Shown: positions 37,191 through 48,782 of the stretch, in pieces
Position numbering within the stretch: position 1 is the stretch's first letter
Layout: each line of letters begins with the position of its first letter
Source: Actinomycetales bacterium
Lineage (GTDB): Bacteria; Actinomycetota; Actinomycetes; Actinomycetales; Dermatophilaceae
Assembly (NCBI GenBank): GCA_016710645.1
Contig: JADJVI010000043.1
Span: 124,001 to 188,000 of the forward strand
Direction of reading: 5' to 3'
Length of the DNA: 64,000 bases
Position numbers and translations under genes: made by a program
The notes under the pieces: model-generated
Told to the model about the DNA's origin: nothing
What the model saw: only the letters and a program-made list of their open reading frames with translations
Databases searched by the model: none

Positions 37191-39977
37191 GTGTCAGGCC
37201 AGTCCGGACCCATCTTCAACGGCATCCCGAGCCAACTCCCCGACACCGATCCCGAGGAGACCCAGGAATGGGTGGAGTCGCTGCAGGGAGTCATCGACGG
37301 GCAGGGCCGCACCCGCGCGCGCTACATCATGCTGCAGTTGCTGGCGCAGGCCCGCGGCCAGCAGGTGGGGGTCCCCTCGCTCACGGCGACCGACTACATC
37401 AACACCATCCCGCCGGAGCGCGAGCCATGGTTCCCCGGGGATGAGGACATGGAGCGGCAGTACCGGCGCTGGATCCGCTGGAACGCCGCGGTCATGGTGC
37501 ACCGGGCACAGCGCCCCGGCGTCGGCGTCGGTGGGCACATCTCCACCTATGCCTCGGCGGCCACGCTCTACGAAGTCGGGATGAACCACTTCTTCCGCGG
37601 CCCGGACCACTCCGGCGGCGGCGACCAGGTCTTCTTCCAGGGTCACGCAGCGCCGGGGATGTATGCCCGCGCCTTCCTCGAGGGCGTGCTGGCGGAGGAG
37701 GACCTCGACGGCTTCCGCCAGGAGAAGTCGCACCTGGTCGACGGCACGATCCGCGCCCTGCCGTCCTATCCGCACCCCCGGTTGATGCCGAAGTTCTGGC
37801 AGTTCCCCACGGTGTCGATGGGCCTGGGCCCCATGAACGCCATCTACCAAGCGCAGTTCAACCGCTACCTGCACCACCGCGGGATCAAGGACACCAGCGG
37901 ACAGCGGGTCTGGGCCTTCCTCGGTGACGGCGAGATGGACGAGCCCGAGTCGCGCGGTCTGCTGCAGCTGGCCGCCAACGAGGAACTCGACAACCTCACC
38001 TTCGTCATCAACTGCAACCTGCAGCGCCTCGACGGTCCGGTGCGTGGCAACGGCAAGATCATCCAGGAGCTGGAGGCCTTCTTCCGGGGCGCCGGCTGGA
38101 ACGTCATCAAGGTCGTGTGGGGCCGCGGCTGGGACCCGCTGCTGGCCGCCGACCGCGACGGCGCGCTCGTGCACATCATGAACGAGACGAGCGACGGCGA
38201 CTACCAGACCTTCCGCGCCAACGACGGCGCCTATGTCCGCGAGCACTTCTTCGAGCGTGACCCGCGCACGGCCAAGATGGTCGAGAAGCTCACCGACGAG
38301 CAGATCTGGAACAACCTGCGCCGCGGTGGTCACGACTACCGCAAGGTGTATGCCGCCTACCTCGCCGCCATGGAGCACACCGGTCAGCCGACGGTCATCC
38401 TCGCCAAGACCATCAAGGGCTTCACCCTGGGTTCGCACTTCGCCGGCCGCAATGCCACGCACCAGATGAAGAAGCTCACCCTCGATGACCTCAAGGGTTT
38501 CCGCGACCTGCTGCGCATCCCGATCAGCGACGCCCAGCTCGAGGCCGACCCCTACCAGCCGCCGTATTACCACCCCGGTCCCGAGGACCCGGCGATCCAA
38601 TACATGTTGGCCCGCCGTCGTGCCCTGGGTGGCTCGGTGCCCTCGCGACGTACCGCCCACGTGCCGCTGCCGCTGCCGCCGGCCGACTCCTACGAGGCGA
38701 TGAGCAAGGGCTCGGGCAAGCAGCAGATCGCCACGACGATGGCCTTCGTGCGCCTGCTCAAGGACCTCATGCGCGACAAGGGTTTCGGTTCGCGGGTGGT
38801 GCCGATCATCCCGGACGAGGCGCGGACCTTCGGGATGGACTCGTTCTTCCCGACCATCAAGATCTACAACCCGCATGGCCAGAACTACACCCCGGTCGAC
38901 GCCGAGCTCATGCTCGCCTACCGCGAGTCCGAGCAGGGCCAGATCCTGCACCTGGGCATCAACGAGGCCGGCTCGATGGCCGCCTTCACCGCCGCTGCCA
39001 CGGCATACGCGACCCATGGGCAGCCGATGGTGCCGATCTACATCTTCTACTCGATGTTCGGCTTCCAGCGCACCGGTGACTCGATCTGGGCGGCTGCCGA
39101 CCAGATGAGCCGCGGCTTCCTCATCGGTGCCACCGCCGGTCGCACGACGCTCACTGGTGAGGGTCTGCAGCACGCCGACGGCCACTCGCCGCTGCTGGCC
39201 GCGACCAACCCGGCCGTGGTCACGTACGACCCGGCCTTCGGCTACGAAATCGCCCACATCGTGCGCGACGGGCTGGAGCGGATGTACGGCGAGGGCGACG
39301 AACATGTCGACGCCCGCGGCCGCAACCGCGACGCGATCTACTACCTGACCGTCTACAACGAGCCGATCGTCCAGCCGGCCGAGCCCGACAACCTTGACGT
39401 CGAGGGCCTGGTCAAGGGGATGTACCTGCTCAAGAAGGCCGACACCGAGGGGTGGCAGCACCAGCCCGCCCGCGCTCAGTTGTTGGCCTCGGGTGTTGCC
39501 GTGCCGTGGGCGCTGGAGGCGCAACGGCTGCTCGCCGACGACTTCGGCGTTGCCGCCGACGTCTGGTCGGTCACCTCGTGGACCGAGCTGCGCCGGGACG
39601 GTTTGGCCGCCGATGAGCAGGCCTTCCTGCACCCCGAGCAGCCGGCCCGCACGGCATACGTGACCGAAGCGCTCTCCGCCACCCAGGGGCCGGTCGTCGC
39701 GGTGTCGGACTACATGCGCGCGGTCCAGGACCAGATCCGGCCCTGGGTCCCGGGCGACTTCGTGAGCCTCGGCGCCGACGGGTTCGGTTTCTCCGACACC
39801 CGGGCTGCGGCTCGGCGGTTCTTCCACATCGATAGCCCGTCGATCGTCGTGCGGACCCTGCAGGCGCTGGCCGCTCGCGGCGAGGTCGACCCGCAACTGG
39901 CCCGGGATGCGGCCGACAAGTACCGCCTGCTCGACATCACCGCCGGCACGACGGGCAACGCCGGAGGCGATGCCTGA
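37191..39977 (+). CDS. aceE: Pyruvate dehydrogenase E1 component, homodimeric AceE
   Basis: Thiamin-diphosphate enzyme that decarboxylates pyruvate and acetylates the lipoyl arm of E2. About 928 residues, the size of the homodimeric AceE family. The TPP motif [10 protein letters not shown] followed by NCNLQRLDG is present, with [15 protein letters not shown] and the C-terminal transketolase-like domain. GTG 37191 is favoured over ATG 37158 because AAAGGA lies upstream. The methyltransferase gene overlaps its end by eight bases. The matching E2 and lipoate genes lie 32 kb away at the left edge. Confidence 0.96.
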   Translation: MSGQSGPIFNGIPSQLPDTDPEETQEWVESLQGVIDGQGRTRARYIMLQLLAQARGQQVGVPSLTATDYINTIPPEREPWFPGDEDMERQYRRWIRWNAAVMVHRAQRPGVGVGGHISTYASAATLYEVGMNHFFRGPDHSGGGDQVFFQGHAAPGMYARAFLEGVLAEEDLDGFRQEKSHLVDGTIRALPSYPHPRLMPKFWQFPTVSMGLGPMNAIYQAQFNRYLHHRGIKDTSGQRVWAFLGDGEMDEPESRGLLQLAANEELDNLTFVINCNLQRLDGPVRGNGKIIQELEAFFRGAGWNVIKVVWGRGWDPLLAADRDGALVHIMNETSDGDYQTFRANDGAYVREHFFERDPRTAKMVEKLTDEQIWNNLRRGGHDYRKVYAAYLAAMEHTGQPTVILAKTIKGFTLGSHFAGRNATHQMKKLTLDDLKGFRDLLRIPISDAQLEADPYQPPYYHPGPEDPAIQYMLARRRALGGSVPSRRTAHVPLPLPPADSYEAMSKGSGKQQIATTMAFVRLLKDLMRDKGFGSRVVPIIPDEARTFGMDSFFPTIKIYNPHGQNYTPVDAELMLAYRESEQGQILHLGINEAGSMAAFTAAATAYATHGQPMVPIYIFYSMFGFQRTGDSIWAAADQMSRGFLIGATAGRTTLTGEGLQHADGHSPLLAATNPAVVTYDPAFGYEIAHIVRDGLERMYGEGDEHVDARGRNRDAIYYLTVYNEPIVQPAEPDNLDVEGLVKGMYLLKKADTEGWQHQPARAQLLASGVAVPWALEAQRLLADDFGVAADVWSVTSWTELRRDGLAADEQAFLHPEQPARTAYVTEALSATQGPVVAVSDYMRAVQDQIRPWVPGDFVSLGADGFGFSDTRAAARRFFHIDSPSIVVRTLQALAARGEVDPQLARDAADKYRLLDITAGTTGNAGGDA

Positions 39978-40731
39978 TCGCCCGCTGGCGCACGCGATGA
40001 CCGACTGGTCGTCCCGGATGAGGGATCGGTCGGCGGTGGAGGCGCAGTACTCCACCACCGACCGGCTCTCCCGGCGGCGCTCGATCTGGGGTCCGGGGCC
40101 CGAGGGCGTGGACCCAAACGTCCTGCTGCGCGATGCGATCGTCGCGCTGCACCCGCGCCACGCGGTGGAGATCGGGTGCGGCACAGGCGCGTTGGCAGCC
40201 TCGGTATGCCGTGTGCTCCCCTCGTGCGACTACCTCGCCACCGATCTTTCCCCCGCGATGGTGGCCGCGACGGCAGCGCACGGAGTTCGGGCCGAAGTCA
40301 GCGACGCGGGGTCGCTTCCGGTGCCGGACGGCTGGGCGGATGTCGTGGTCGCCGCGTGGATGCTCTACCACGTGCCGGATCTGGACGGCGTGCTCCGGGA
40401 GGTCGCCCGGGTGCTCGCGCCCGATGGCACACTCCTCGCCGTGACCAATGGCGATCGTCACCTGGCGACCCTGCTGGCCGACGTCGGCGTGGGTCCGGCG
40501 CAGACCCAGTTCAGTTCGGAGAACGGCGCCGCCTCACTGCGAGAGCACTTCGGCGAAGTCTCGCAGCGGGACGTCGAGACCCTGGCGACCTTTCCCGACC
40601 ATGGTGCGGCCACGGCATACCTGGACACCATCGATCCGACACTGGGAGCTGCCCTTCCCGCCTTCCAGGGCCCTCGATCGGATGCCGGCTTCACGACGAT
40701 CTTCACCGCCCGGAACCCGAGACCATTTTGA
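39970..40731 (+). CDS. Class I SAM-dependent methyltransferase
   Basis: A 253-residue methyltransferase with the SAM motif [15 protein letters not shown], motif [10 protein letters not shown] and motif [15 protein letters not shown]. It resembles UbiE/Methyltransf_11 proteins; the substrate is unknown. The ATG overlaps the aceE end by eight bases with CCGGAGG just before it, so it is translationally coupled to aceE. Its stop codon lies inside the duplicated argG upstream region. Confidence 0.88.
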   Translation: MPDRPLAHAMTDWSSRMRDRSAVEAQYSTTDRLSRRRSIWGPGPEGVDPNVLLRDAIVALHPRHAVEIGCGTGALAASVCRVLPSCDYLATDLSPAMVAATAAHGVRAEVSDAGSLPVPDGWADVVVAAWMLYHVPDLDGVLREVARVLAPDGTLLAVTNGDRHLATLLADVGVGPAQTQFSSENGAASLREHFGEVSQRDVETLATFPDHGAATAYLDTIDPTLGAALPAFQGPRSDAGFTTIFTARNPRPF

Positions 40732-40825
40732 TGGTTATGCACGTGGATGCACCTGGATGCACATGATTGGACTAGTGTCCAAACATCTTGACGTCCCTCC
40801 CCGTGAACAAGCAGGAATCACCGGG
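40723..40825 (+). repeat. Diverged duplicate of the argG promoter and 5' end
   Basis: This stretch aligns with 41904-42000, the promoter and first codons of argG. Shared pieces include TTGATGGTTATGCACGT, GTGTCCAA, CTTGACGTCCCT, GTGAAC and GGAATC. In this copy the frame is disrupted (a reading beginning VSKHLDVPP fails to continue as ArgG) and homology fades near 40825. It contains an extra 10-base tandem (TGGATGCACC). The rest of the gap to 41116 has a short CA microsatellite near 41041 and no gene that I can support. Confidence 0.75.
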
Positions 40826-41116
40826 CACCCGCGACATCGTCAGGAAATGCTCACTCGCGAACCGGAGGCGTTGAGGAGTCGGAGCGGGACGAGCAGTCGG
40901 CATACCGCTGACTGACCGTGACGTTGACCCGCGTACTCGACGTGGCCGCGAGGTGGCCTCCAATGGTCATCCTGGTGCAGACACGAGGGGTGTTCACAAT
41001 TCCTGCGCGAACGCCCGGATATCACTCGGGCTGAGGCGTACAACACACACACACAGACCCGAACGCGAGCTTATCCTCGAAGTGTCGAGCATTCTCGCTC
41101 ACGAAGCATTCAGGGG

Positions 41117-41851
41117 ATGACAGTGAGGGCAATAGAAGTCGGCACATCTCTGGGGTGGCCTCAGCGCGTGCACACCCAAGCCGTGACGAGACACCCGATT
41201 GTTGTAGCTCTGTCGGCGCTGCTTGGAGTCGGGGTGGGCGGTTGCACATCCGAAGCAGGCAGTCCCGCGCCATCGGAGGGTGCGCGAGCGTCGCAAAGCG
41301 TCGCGGCCAGCCCTTCTCGCGCCCCGGAGTGCGGTGCATCCCTCAGAGACACCGATGACTCGGTGGCCCGATGGACCGGGCTGCTGGGCGGGACGGGCCA
41401 GGGTACGACAGACCTGGCCGTTGGGAGATCGGTAGGTGTGACGACACTGAGTACTGAGGGATGCACCGCCGCCGACGCTGAGATCGTCTTGGCCGACTGC
41501 CCAGGAGCCGACGGATGGATCCTCTCGATGCCACGGGCGCTCTCCGGTAGATCTCTGGCGGCAAGTGGGGTCATCGGAGTCGCAGCGTCCAGGACCGAGG
41601 TGACAAACGGTCCCATACCCGGGACCATTACTGCGATCTTCTTCCGCGCAGACAGTTCGTCATCGAAGGCCTACGTGAACCGCTGGCTCACCGGGTGTCG
41701 TGCCAGCCCGGAGTTCGGCAAGCTCAGCGTCGCAACTCTCACCAGCGGTGTCTTGGCGGTCCGGGCAGCCAACGCGGCAGGCGTCGATCGGGCCACCAGC
41801 GACCGGCTGCTAGGCCAGATTCGGGACCGGATCGCGCAGGACGGGCAATAG
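41117..41851 (+). CDS. Hypothetical lipoprotein
   Basis: A secreted lipoprotein with lipobox GVGGC followed by a Ser/Ala/Pro linker, then a domain of about 170 residues with four conserved-looking cysteines (PECGAS, EGCTAAD, LADCPG, TGCRAS) that may form two disulfides. No family recognised. From the ATG at 41117 the N-terminal region before the hydrophobic core is long; a GTG at 41183 would give a standard signal peptide (TRHPIVVALSALLGVG). The gene sits between the two copies of the argG upstream region, suggesting it arrived as an insertion. Confidence 0.7.
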   Translation: MTVRAIEVGTSLGWPQRVHTQAVTRHPIVVALSALLGVGVGGCTSEAGSPAPSEGARASQSVAASPSRAPECGASLRDTDDSVARWTGLLGGTGQGTTDLAVGRSVGVTTLSTEGCTAADAEIVLADCPGADGWILSMPRALSGRSLAASGVIGVAASRTEVTNGPIPGTITAIFFRADSSSSKAYVNRWLTGCRASPEFGKLSVATLTSGVLAVRAANAAGVDRATSDRLLGQIRDRIAQDGQ

Positions 41852-41911
41852 GCGCCAGTGAGGTCACCCGCTGCGCGAACCGATGGAACACGGCATACCC
41901 TCCGCATTTGA

Positions 41912-43369
<1,458 letters not shown>

Positions 43370-43444
43370 CGCCACGGTCGGCGCGTTCGGCCCTGACAGG
43401 TCGGTTGTGGACGGCATACAAAGGTGGCGAACTAGACTCCGGGC

Positions 43445-44602
43445 GTGAGTCCGACGCCGCGGCGCCGCCCCAGCCCCGAGATGCTGGGGTTGTTGGAGCG
43501 CGCAGCCGGGCCGCTGGCCACCACCGCACTTCGGCGCGTGGAGCTGGACTACCCGTGGTTTCTGGCACTGCCGGCCCAACAGCGCTCGTGGGTCGGGCTG
43601 GTGGCCCAGGCCGGCATTGCCGCCTTCATCGCCTGGCTCGGCGCAGAGGGTGAGGACGAACCCCCCGTCACCGCGGACGTCTTCGCCACGGCCCCAAGGG
43701 AATTGACCGCGTCGATCAGTTTGAGCCAGACCCTCGACCTGATCCGCGCCACCGTGTCGGTCGTCGAGGACGAGGTCGACGGGATGGGGTCGGCGACCGA
43801 GGCGCAGGTGCTGCGCGAGGCCGTGCTGCGCTACTCCCGCGAGATCGCCTTCGCGGCCGCTCAGGTCTATGCCAACGCCGCCGAGTCGCGCGGTGCGTGG
43901 GACGCCCGCCTGGAAGCGCTGGTCGTCGACGCCGTGCTGCGTGGTGAGGCCGACGACTCGATGCAGTCTCGGGCGACGGCTCTGGGGTGGGGCTCGGTCG
44001 CCCATGTCACCGTCGTGGCAGGCCGAACGCCCACTGGCGCAACGGCATACACGGGCGAGTCGATCCGTCGAGCAGCGCGACGCGTGGGGGCCGAAGCCCT
44101 GGCGGCCGTGCAACGTCGACGGCTCGTCGTCATTCTCGGCGGCACCACGGATGCGCTCAAGACGGCGGGTGCCCTGGCCGGCGAGTTCGGCGACGGCCCG
44201 ATCGTCGTCGGCCCCACCGTGCCGCACCTGTTCGCCGCCGGTCGATCGGCCCGAGCCGCACTCAACGGGCTCTCGGCCGCCCCGGCCTGGCCGCAGGCGC
44301 CGCGACCGGTTCTCGCCGACGAACTCCTACCTGAACGGGTGCTCATCGGCGACGACCGGGCGCGCCGACAACTCGTCGACCGGATCGTCACTCCGTTGCG
44401 CGACAACGCGACGCTGCGCCAGACGGCCGAGAGCTTCCTTGAGGTCGGGGGGTTGGAAGCCACCGCGCGACTGCTCTTCGTCCACCCCAACACGGTGCGC
44501 TACCGGATCGGGCGCATCGCCGAAATCACGGGTTACGACCTCGCCCACCCCAGAGACGGGTATGCCGTGCGGCTGGCCCTCGCACTCGCCGCCTTGCGTT
44601 GA
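43445..44602 (+). CDS. PucR-type helix-turn-helix regulator of fatty acid synthesis (FasR-like)
   Basis: A 385-residue regulator with a C-terminal PucR helix-turn-helix (LEATARLLFVHPNTVRYRIGRI, here as ARLLFVHPNTVRYRIGRI). It lies directly upstream of fabD, as does FasR in Streptomyces coelicolor, which activates the fab operon, and Rv2242 in M. tuberculosis. Control of the fab genes is therefore likely. The N-terminal domain has no recognised ligand-binding motif. Start GTG at 43445. Confidence 0.9.
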   Translation: MSPTPRRRPSPEMLGLLERAAGPLATTALRRVELDYPWFLALPAQQRSWVGLVAQAGIAAFIAWLGAEGEDEPPVTADVFATAPRELTASISLSQTLDLIRATVSVVEDEVDGMGSATEAQVLREAVLRYSREIAFAAAQVYANAAESRGAWDARLEALVVDAVLRGEADDSMQSRATALGWGSVAHVTVVAGRTPTGATAYTGESIRRAARRVGAEALAAVQRRRLVVILGGTTDALKTAGALAGEFGDGPIVVGPTVPHLFAAGRSARAALNGLSAAPAWPQAPRPVLADELLPERVLIGDDRARRQLVDRIVTPLRDNATLRQTAESFLEVGGLEATARLLFVHPNTVRYRIGRIAEITGYDLAHPRDGYAVRLALALAALR

Positions 44603-44696
44603 CGGCATACCTGTGGGGTTTGTAGGAACCCTCCAAAACGACGACCGGCAGCTTGGCCGGATCGGGATCACGGGATGGTCACGCAGGGATGACACA

Positions 44697-45953
44697 GTGG
44701 TGAACGTGCTCGCCGTCCTCTGCCCTGGCCAAGGCTCTCAGAAGCCCGGCTTCCTCTCCCCCTGGCTGGAGCTGCCGTCCTTCCGCGATCGGATGGAGTG
44801 GTTCTCCACCGTCGCGAACATGGACCTGGTCTCCTACGGCACCACGGCCGACGCCGAGACGCTGCGCGACACGGCCGTGGCCCAGCCGCTCATCGTGGCT
44901 GCCGGGCTGTGCTCGCTGCTGTCGATCTTCCCGCGGCCCGCGGACGGCTTCCGGCAGGTGTCGGTCGGCGCCGGGCATTCGGTCGGCGAGATCACCGCGG
45001 CGGCCGCCACCGGCGTCATCACGGCGGAGCAGGCGCTGGTCTTCGTGCGCGAGCGCGGGCGAGAGATGGCGGCTGCGGGCGCCATCACGCCGACCGGCAT
45101 GTCCGCCGTGCTCGGTGGCGACCCCACCGAGGTGCTCGACGCGCTGACCCGGCACGGGCTCACCCCCGCCAACATGAACGGCGTCGGCCAGGTCGTCGCC
45201 GCCGGCACCCTCGACCAACTCGCCGCTCTCGCCGCCGACCCACCGGCCAAGACGCGGATCATCCCGCTGCAGGTGGCCGGCGCCTTCCACACCGCGCACA
45301 TGGCTCCGGCGACCGCGCGCCTCGCGGGATACGCCAAGGCCATCACCACCCATGAGGCGCACGCCCGGCTGGTGTCCAACCGCGACGGCCACATCATCCA
45401 CTCAGGCCACGACGTGCTCGAACGGCTGGTCACCCAGGTCAGCGCCCCCGTCCGCTGGGACCTGTGCATGGCCACCCTGTCCGAGATGGGCGTCACCGGC
45501 CTGATCGAGGTGCCTCCGGCCGGCACCCTGTCTGGGCTGGCCAAGCGCGCCATGCCAGGCGTCGAGATCCTCACTCTCAACACTCCGGACCAACTCGACG
45601 AGGCGTTCCGGATGATCACCGAGCACGGCGGCAATGACCATGCGCGGGAGATCCAGTGGACCCTCGGGGTGGCACCCACCAAGGGCACGGTGAGCTTCAG
45701 CTCGGTCGCGCCCGGCGACGAGGTCTCCGCGGGTGAAGTCCTCGCCCACGTCGAGGCGGTCCACGACACGCACCAGGTCACGGCGGCCCACCACGGGGTC
45801 ATGGGTGACTGGCTGGTCGACAACGGTGACGAAGTGTCTCCCGGTCAGCCGATCCTTCGGTTCGGCCCGCTGGCGCGGTCCCGTCGCGAGGACCTCCCCG
45901 CCGAGCCCAACGCCACGAGCACGTCCGACACCACGCACGGGAGCGACGCATGA
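44697..45953 (+). CDS. fabD: Malonyl-CoA:ACP transacylase FabD with C-terminal lipoyl/biotinyl-like domain
   Basis: Loads malonate on ACP. The catalytic serine is about Ser95 (GHSVGE) and the histidine about residue 198 (GAFHTAHM). The chain is about 418 residues, some 100 longer than usual FabD. Residues about 325-392 form a biotinyl/lipoyl-like fold with its internal two-fold repeat (APGDEVSAGEVLAHVEA and NGDEVSPGQPILRF), but the hairpin reads EAVHDTHQV where EAMKM is expected, so the lysine that is biotinylated or lipoylated is absent. GTG 44697 is chosen with AGGGA upstream; 44700 is as likely. fabH overlaps by four bases. Confidence 0.93.
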   Translation: MVNVLAVLCPGQGSQKPGFLSPWLELPSFRDRMEWFSTVANMDLVSYGTTADAETLRDTAVAQPLIVAAGLCSLLSIFPRPADGFRQVSVGAGHSVGEITAAAATGVITAEQALVFVRERGREMAAAGAITPTGMSAVLGGDPTEVLDALTRHGLTPANMNGVGQVVAAGTLDQLAALAADPPAKTRIIPLQVAGAFHTAHMAPATARLAGYAKAITTHEAHARLVSNRDGHIIHSGHDVLERLVTQVSAPVRWDLCMATLSEMGVTGLIEVPPAGTLSGLAKRAMPGVEILTLNTPDQLDEAFRMITEHGGNDHAREIQWTLGVAPTKGTVSFSSVAPGDEVSAGEVLAHVEAVHDTHQVTAAHHGVMGDWLVDNGDEVSPGQPILRFGPLARSRREDLPAEPNATSTSDTTHGSDA

Positions 45954-46972
45954 GCGCGGCAGCAGCGCCCAAGGGCACCGGCACGCTCACCGCTCCTGCG
46001 GGAGCGCGCCACGCCCGGATCTGGGGGGTCGGTGGCTACCGTCCCGAGCGGGTCGTCCCCAACTCCGAGATCGTCGATGTCATCGACTCGTCCGACGAGT
46101 GGATCCAGGAGCGCTCCGGCATCAAGTCGCGGCGCTGGGCCGGACCGCACGAGACGGTCGTGACGATGTCGGTCGCCGCCGCCCGCGATGCGGTGGCCTC
46201 GGCTGGCATCCAGCTCGACCAGGTCGAGGCGGTCATCGTCTCGACGGTCAGCCACCCCTATCAGACGCCCGCCGCCGCCCCGATCGTCGCCGACGCGCTC
46301 GGGCTGCGCTGCGTCGCCTTCGACATCTCGGCGGCCTGCGCCGGCTACTGCCACGGCATCTCGCTGGCCAATGACATGGTCCGCGGCGGCAGCGCGGGCT
46401 TCGTCCTGGTCATCGGGGTCGAAAAGCTCTCCGACTTCACCGACCCGACCGACCGCTCGACGGCCTTCATCTTCGCCGACGGCGCGGGTGCGGCCGTGGT
46501 CGGTCCCTCCGACACCCCCGGCATCGGGCCGACCATCTGGGGTTCGGATGGCTCGCAGTGGGAGACCATCAAGCAGAACGAGTCGTGGCTGGAGGTGCGC
46601 GACGAGGGGTTGGACTTCCCCTCGATCGGCATGCAGGGCCAGTCGGTCTTCCGCTGGGCCGTCTGGGGCATGGCCCCCGTCGCGCAGCGCGCCATCGACG
46701 CCGCCGGCATCACCGCGGCCGACCTTGACGCCTTCCTGCCCCACCAGGCCAACATGCGGATCATCGATGCGATGGTCAAGCAGCTCAAGCTGCCCGCCGA
46801 TATCCCGGTTGCGCGCGACATCGTCGAGACCGCCAACACCTCGGCCGCCTCCATCCCCCTGGCCACCGAGCGGATGCTCCGAGAAGGCGAGATCCCGCAC
46901 GGCGGGCTCGCGTTGCAGATCGGCTTCGGCGCCGGCCTCGTGTATGCCGCGCAGGTCGTCGTCCTGCCCTGA
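45950..46972 (+). CDS. fabH: Beta-ketoacyl-ACP synthase III
   Basis: Starts fatty acid elongation by condensing an acyl-CoA primer with malonyl-ACP. The 340-residue protein has the catalytic triad: Cys130 (DISAACAGYCHG), His in PHQANMRI, Asn in ETANTSAAS. An N-terminal tail of about 20 residues precedes the domain. It overlaps fabD through ATGA. M. tuberculosis lacks a fabH at this place, while Streptomyces has fabD-fabH-acpP-fabF, the order found here. Confidence 0.96.
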   Translation: MSAAAAPKGTGTLTAPAGARHARIWGVGGYRPERVVPNSEIVDVIDSSDEWIQERSGIKSRRWAGPHETVVTMSVAAARDAVASAGIQLDQVEAVIVSTVSHPYQTPAAAPIVADALGLRCVAFDISAACAGYCHGISLANDMVRGGSAGFVLVIGVEKLSDFTDPTDRSTAFIFADGAGAAVVGPSDTPGIGPTIWGSDGSQWETIKQNESWLEVRDEGLDFPSIGMQGQSVFRWAVWGMAPVAQRAIDAAGITAADLDAFLPHQANMRIIDAMVKQLKLPADIPVARDIVETANTSAASIPLATERMLREGEIPHGGLALQIGFGAGLVYAAQVVVLP

Positions 46973-47050
46973 CCCACCAATTCCCGCGTCCCGACGGGTC
47001 ATTCGGGAGCCTCACCCCTGAACCATCCCCATCCGTAGAAGGAGCACCCC

Positions 47051-47296
47051 ATGGCAAGCGAATCCGAGATCCTCGAGGGCCTGGCCGAGATCGTCAACGA
47101 AGAGACCGGCATCGACACCGCCGAGGTCGAGCTCGACAAGTCGTTCACCGACGACCTCGACATCGACTCGCTGTCGATGATGACGATTGTCGTCAACGCC
47201 GAGGAGCGCTTCGGCGTCCGGATCCCCGACGACGAGGTCAAGAACCTCAAGACCGTCCGCGACGCGGTCAACTTCATCGCCGGCGCGCAGGCCTGA
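47051..47296 (+). CDS. acpP: Acyl carrier protein
   Basis: An 81-residue acidic carrier; Ser40 in the DIDSLSMM motif receives the phosphopantetheine arm. The preceding AGAAGGAG gives strong translation. It lies 78 bases after fabH and is followed by a motif-based hairpin (47311-47353) before fabF, which may set its transcript level above that of fabF. Confidence 0.96.
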   Translation: MASESEILEGLAEIVNEETGIDTAEVELDKSFTDDLDIDSLSMMTIVVNAEERFGVRIPDDEVKNLKTVRDAVNFIAGAQA

Positions 47297-47310
47297 CCTG
47301 CCCCGACGCC

Positions 47311-47353
47311 CGCGGTATGCCGTGCCGCGCCCGGTGTGACACGGCATACCGCG
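47311..47353 (+). terminator. Motif-based hairpin between acpP and fabF
   Basis: CGCGGTATGCCGTG (47311-47324) pairs perfectly with 47340-47353 across a 15-base spacer. Both arms hold the dispersed octamer. Its place just after acpP suggests partial termination or 3' end protection within the operon. Confidence 0.72.
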
Positions 47354-47429
47354 CGGACGGTCCAGCGCTCCTGGACCCGACGTTCCATCGTTCCGCCCGA
47401 CCCGCTCGCTCTGCCCTGAAGGAGCCCGC

Positions 47430-48680
47430 ATGACCTCCCCCAGCGCCACCCGCGTCGTCGTGACCGGAATGGGCGCCACGACCCCCGTCGGTGGCACCGT
47501 CGCGGAATCGTGGGACGCCATCCTCGCCGGGCGTTCCGGCGCTCGACCCCTGGAGTTCGACTGGGTCGCCCAGTACCAACTCCCGGTGACCTTCGCCGCC
47601 CAATTGCACACGCCCCCCGACCAGGTGCTCGCCAAGGTCGAGACCCGACGACTGGACCCGTCCTCGCAGTACGCCCTCATCGCCGCGCGCGAGGCCTGGG
47701 CCGACGCCGGCTCGCCGGACATCGATCCCGAGCGGATCGCGGTCGCGGTCGGGTCGGGCATCGGAGGGGTCCACACCCTCCTCAACCAGTGGGACACGTT
47801 GCGAGAGAAGGGACCTCGCCGCGTCTACCCGCTCGCGGTGCCGATGCTCATGCCCAATGGCCCGGCAGCGGCGATCTCGCTGGAGTTGTCGGCTCGGGCA
47901 GGCTCGCACACACCCGTCAGCGCGTGCGCCTCGGGCGCTGAAGCCATGGGGTATGCCGTGCAACTCATCCGCAGCGGCCGCGCCGACGTGGTCGTCGCGG
48001 GTGGCACCGAGGCCGCGATGCACCCGATGCCGATTGCGGGTTTCGCTGCGATGCAGGCCCTTTCGACGCGCAACGACGACCCGGAGGGCGCGTCCCGTCC
48101 CTATGACATCTCACGCGACGGCTTCGTCCTCGGTGAAGGCGCGGCCGTCATCGTCCTGGAGTCCGAGGAGCACGCGAGAGCCCGTGGGGCCCGGATCTAT
48201 GCCGAGTTGGCGGGGGTCGGTATGTCCGCTGACGCCTACCACATCACCGCTCCCGAGCCGGAGGGCGCGGGGGCCGCGCGGGCCATGCTGGAGGCCATCG
48301 CCACGGCCGGTGCAACGCCTGCGGACATTGCCCACATCAACGCCCATGCCACGTCCACCCCGGTCGGCGACGTCGCCGAGGCCAACGCGATCCGGCGGGC
48401 CTTCGGTGAGCTGGCCGGGGCGATCCCGGTGAGTGCCACCAAGTCGATGACCGGTCACCTGTTGGGGGCCGCTGGCTCACTGGAGGCGATCTTCACCATC
48501 CTCGCGCTGCACCATCGGCTGGCCCCGGCGACGATCAACCTCGTCGACCTCGACCCCGAGGTGGGCCTGGATGTCGTGCGCGGCTCGCACCGCACCCTGC
48601 CCGAGGGCGAGTTGCTCGCGCTCAACAACTCGTTCGGCTTCGGCGGGCACAACGTCGCCCTGGCTTTCCGCACCGTCTGA
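47430..48680 (+). CDS. fabF: Beta-ketoacyl-ACP synthase II
   Basis: Elongates acyl-ACP. The 416-residue thiolase-fold enzyme has the Cys-His-His triad: Cys166 (VSACASGAEAM), His in INAHATSTPVGD, His in SMTGHLLGAAG. The C-terminal NNSFGFGGHN motif is present. Last gene of the fab operon, ended by the strong hairpin at 48702-48737. In mycobacteria the equivalent is kasA. Confidence 0.96.
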   Translation: MTSPSATRVVVTGMGATTPVGGTVAESWDAILAGRSGARPLEFDWVAQYQLPVTFAAQLHTPPDQVLAKVETRRLDPSSQYALIAAREAWADAGSPDIDPERIAVAVGSGIGGVHTLLNQWDTLREKGPRRVYPLAVPMLMPNGPAAAISLELSARAGSHTPVSACASGAEAMGYAVQLIRSGRADVVVAGGTEAAMHPMPIAGFAAMQALSTRNDDPEGASRPYDISRDGFVLGEGAAVIVLESEEHARARGARIYAELAGVGMSADAYHITAPEPEGAGAARAMLEAIATAGATPADIAHINAHATSTPVGDVAEANAIRRAFGELAGAIPVSATKSMTGHLLGAAGSLEAIFTILALHHRLAPATINLVDLDPEVGLDVVRGSHRTLPEGELLALNNSFGFGGHNVALAFRTV

Positions 48681-48701
48681 CCCACCTGTCACCACACACA
48701 T

Positions 48702-48737
48702 CGGGGCCGTTCGACTCACCTGAGTCGAACGGCCCCG
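48702..48737 (+). terminator. Terminator of the fab operon
   Basis: A 17-base perfect stem (48702-48718 with 48721-48737) with a two-base core, 22 bases after the fabF stop. It also lies beyond the end of the convergent DUF3145 gene and could serve both. It does not contain the dispersed octamer. Confidence 0.85.
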
Positions 48738-48782
48738 ACGTCTGCCGGCCGGGCTGTTGCCGAGTCACGTGACCGACGCGCG

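Noticed and set aside
37194..40184. A 996-codon open frame antisense to aceE
   Set aside because: High GC leaves long antisense frames; the sense frame encodes a complete AceE with all motifs, and the antisense protein has no recognisable domain.
41041..41056. CA microsatellite upstream of the lipoprotein gene as a phase-variation switch
   Set aside because: Only about six CA units, some 60 bases before the start and not in a recognisable promoter spacer; too weak to claim.
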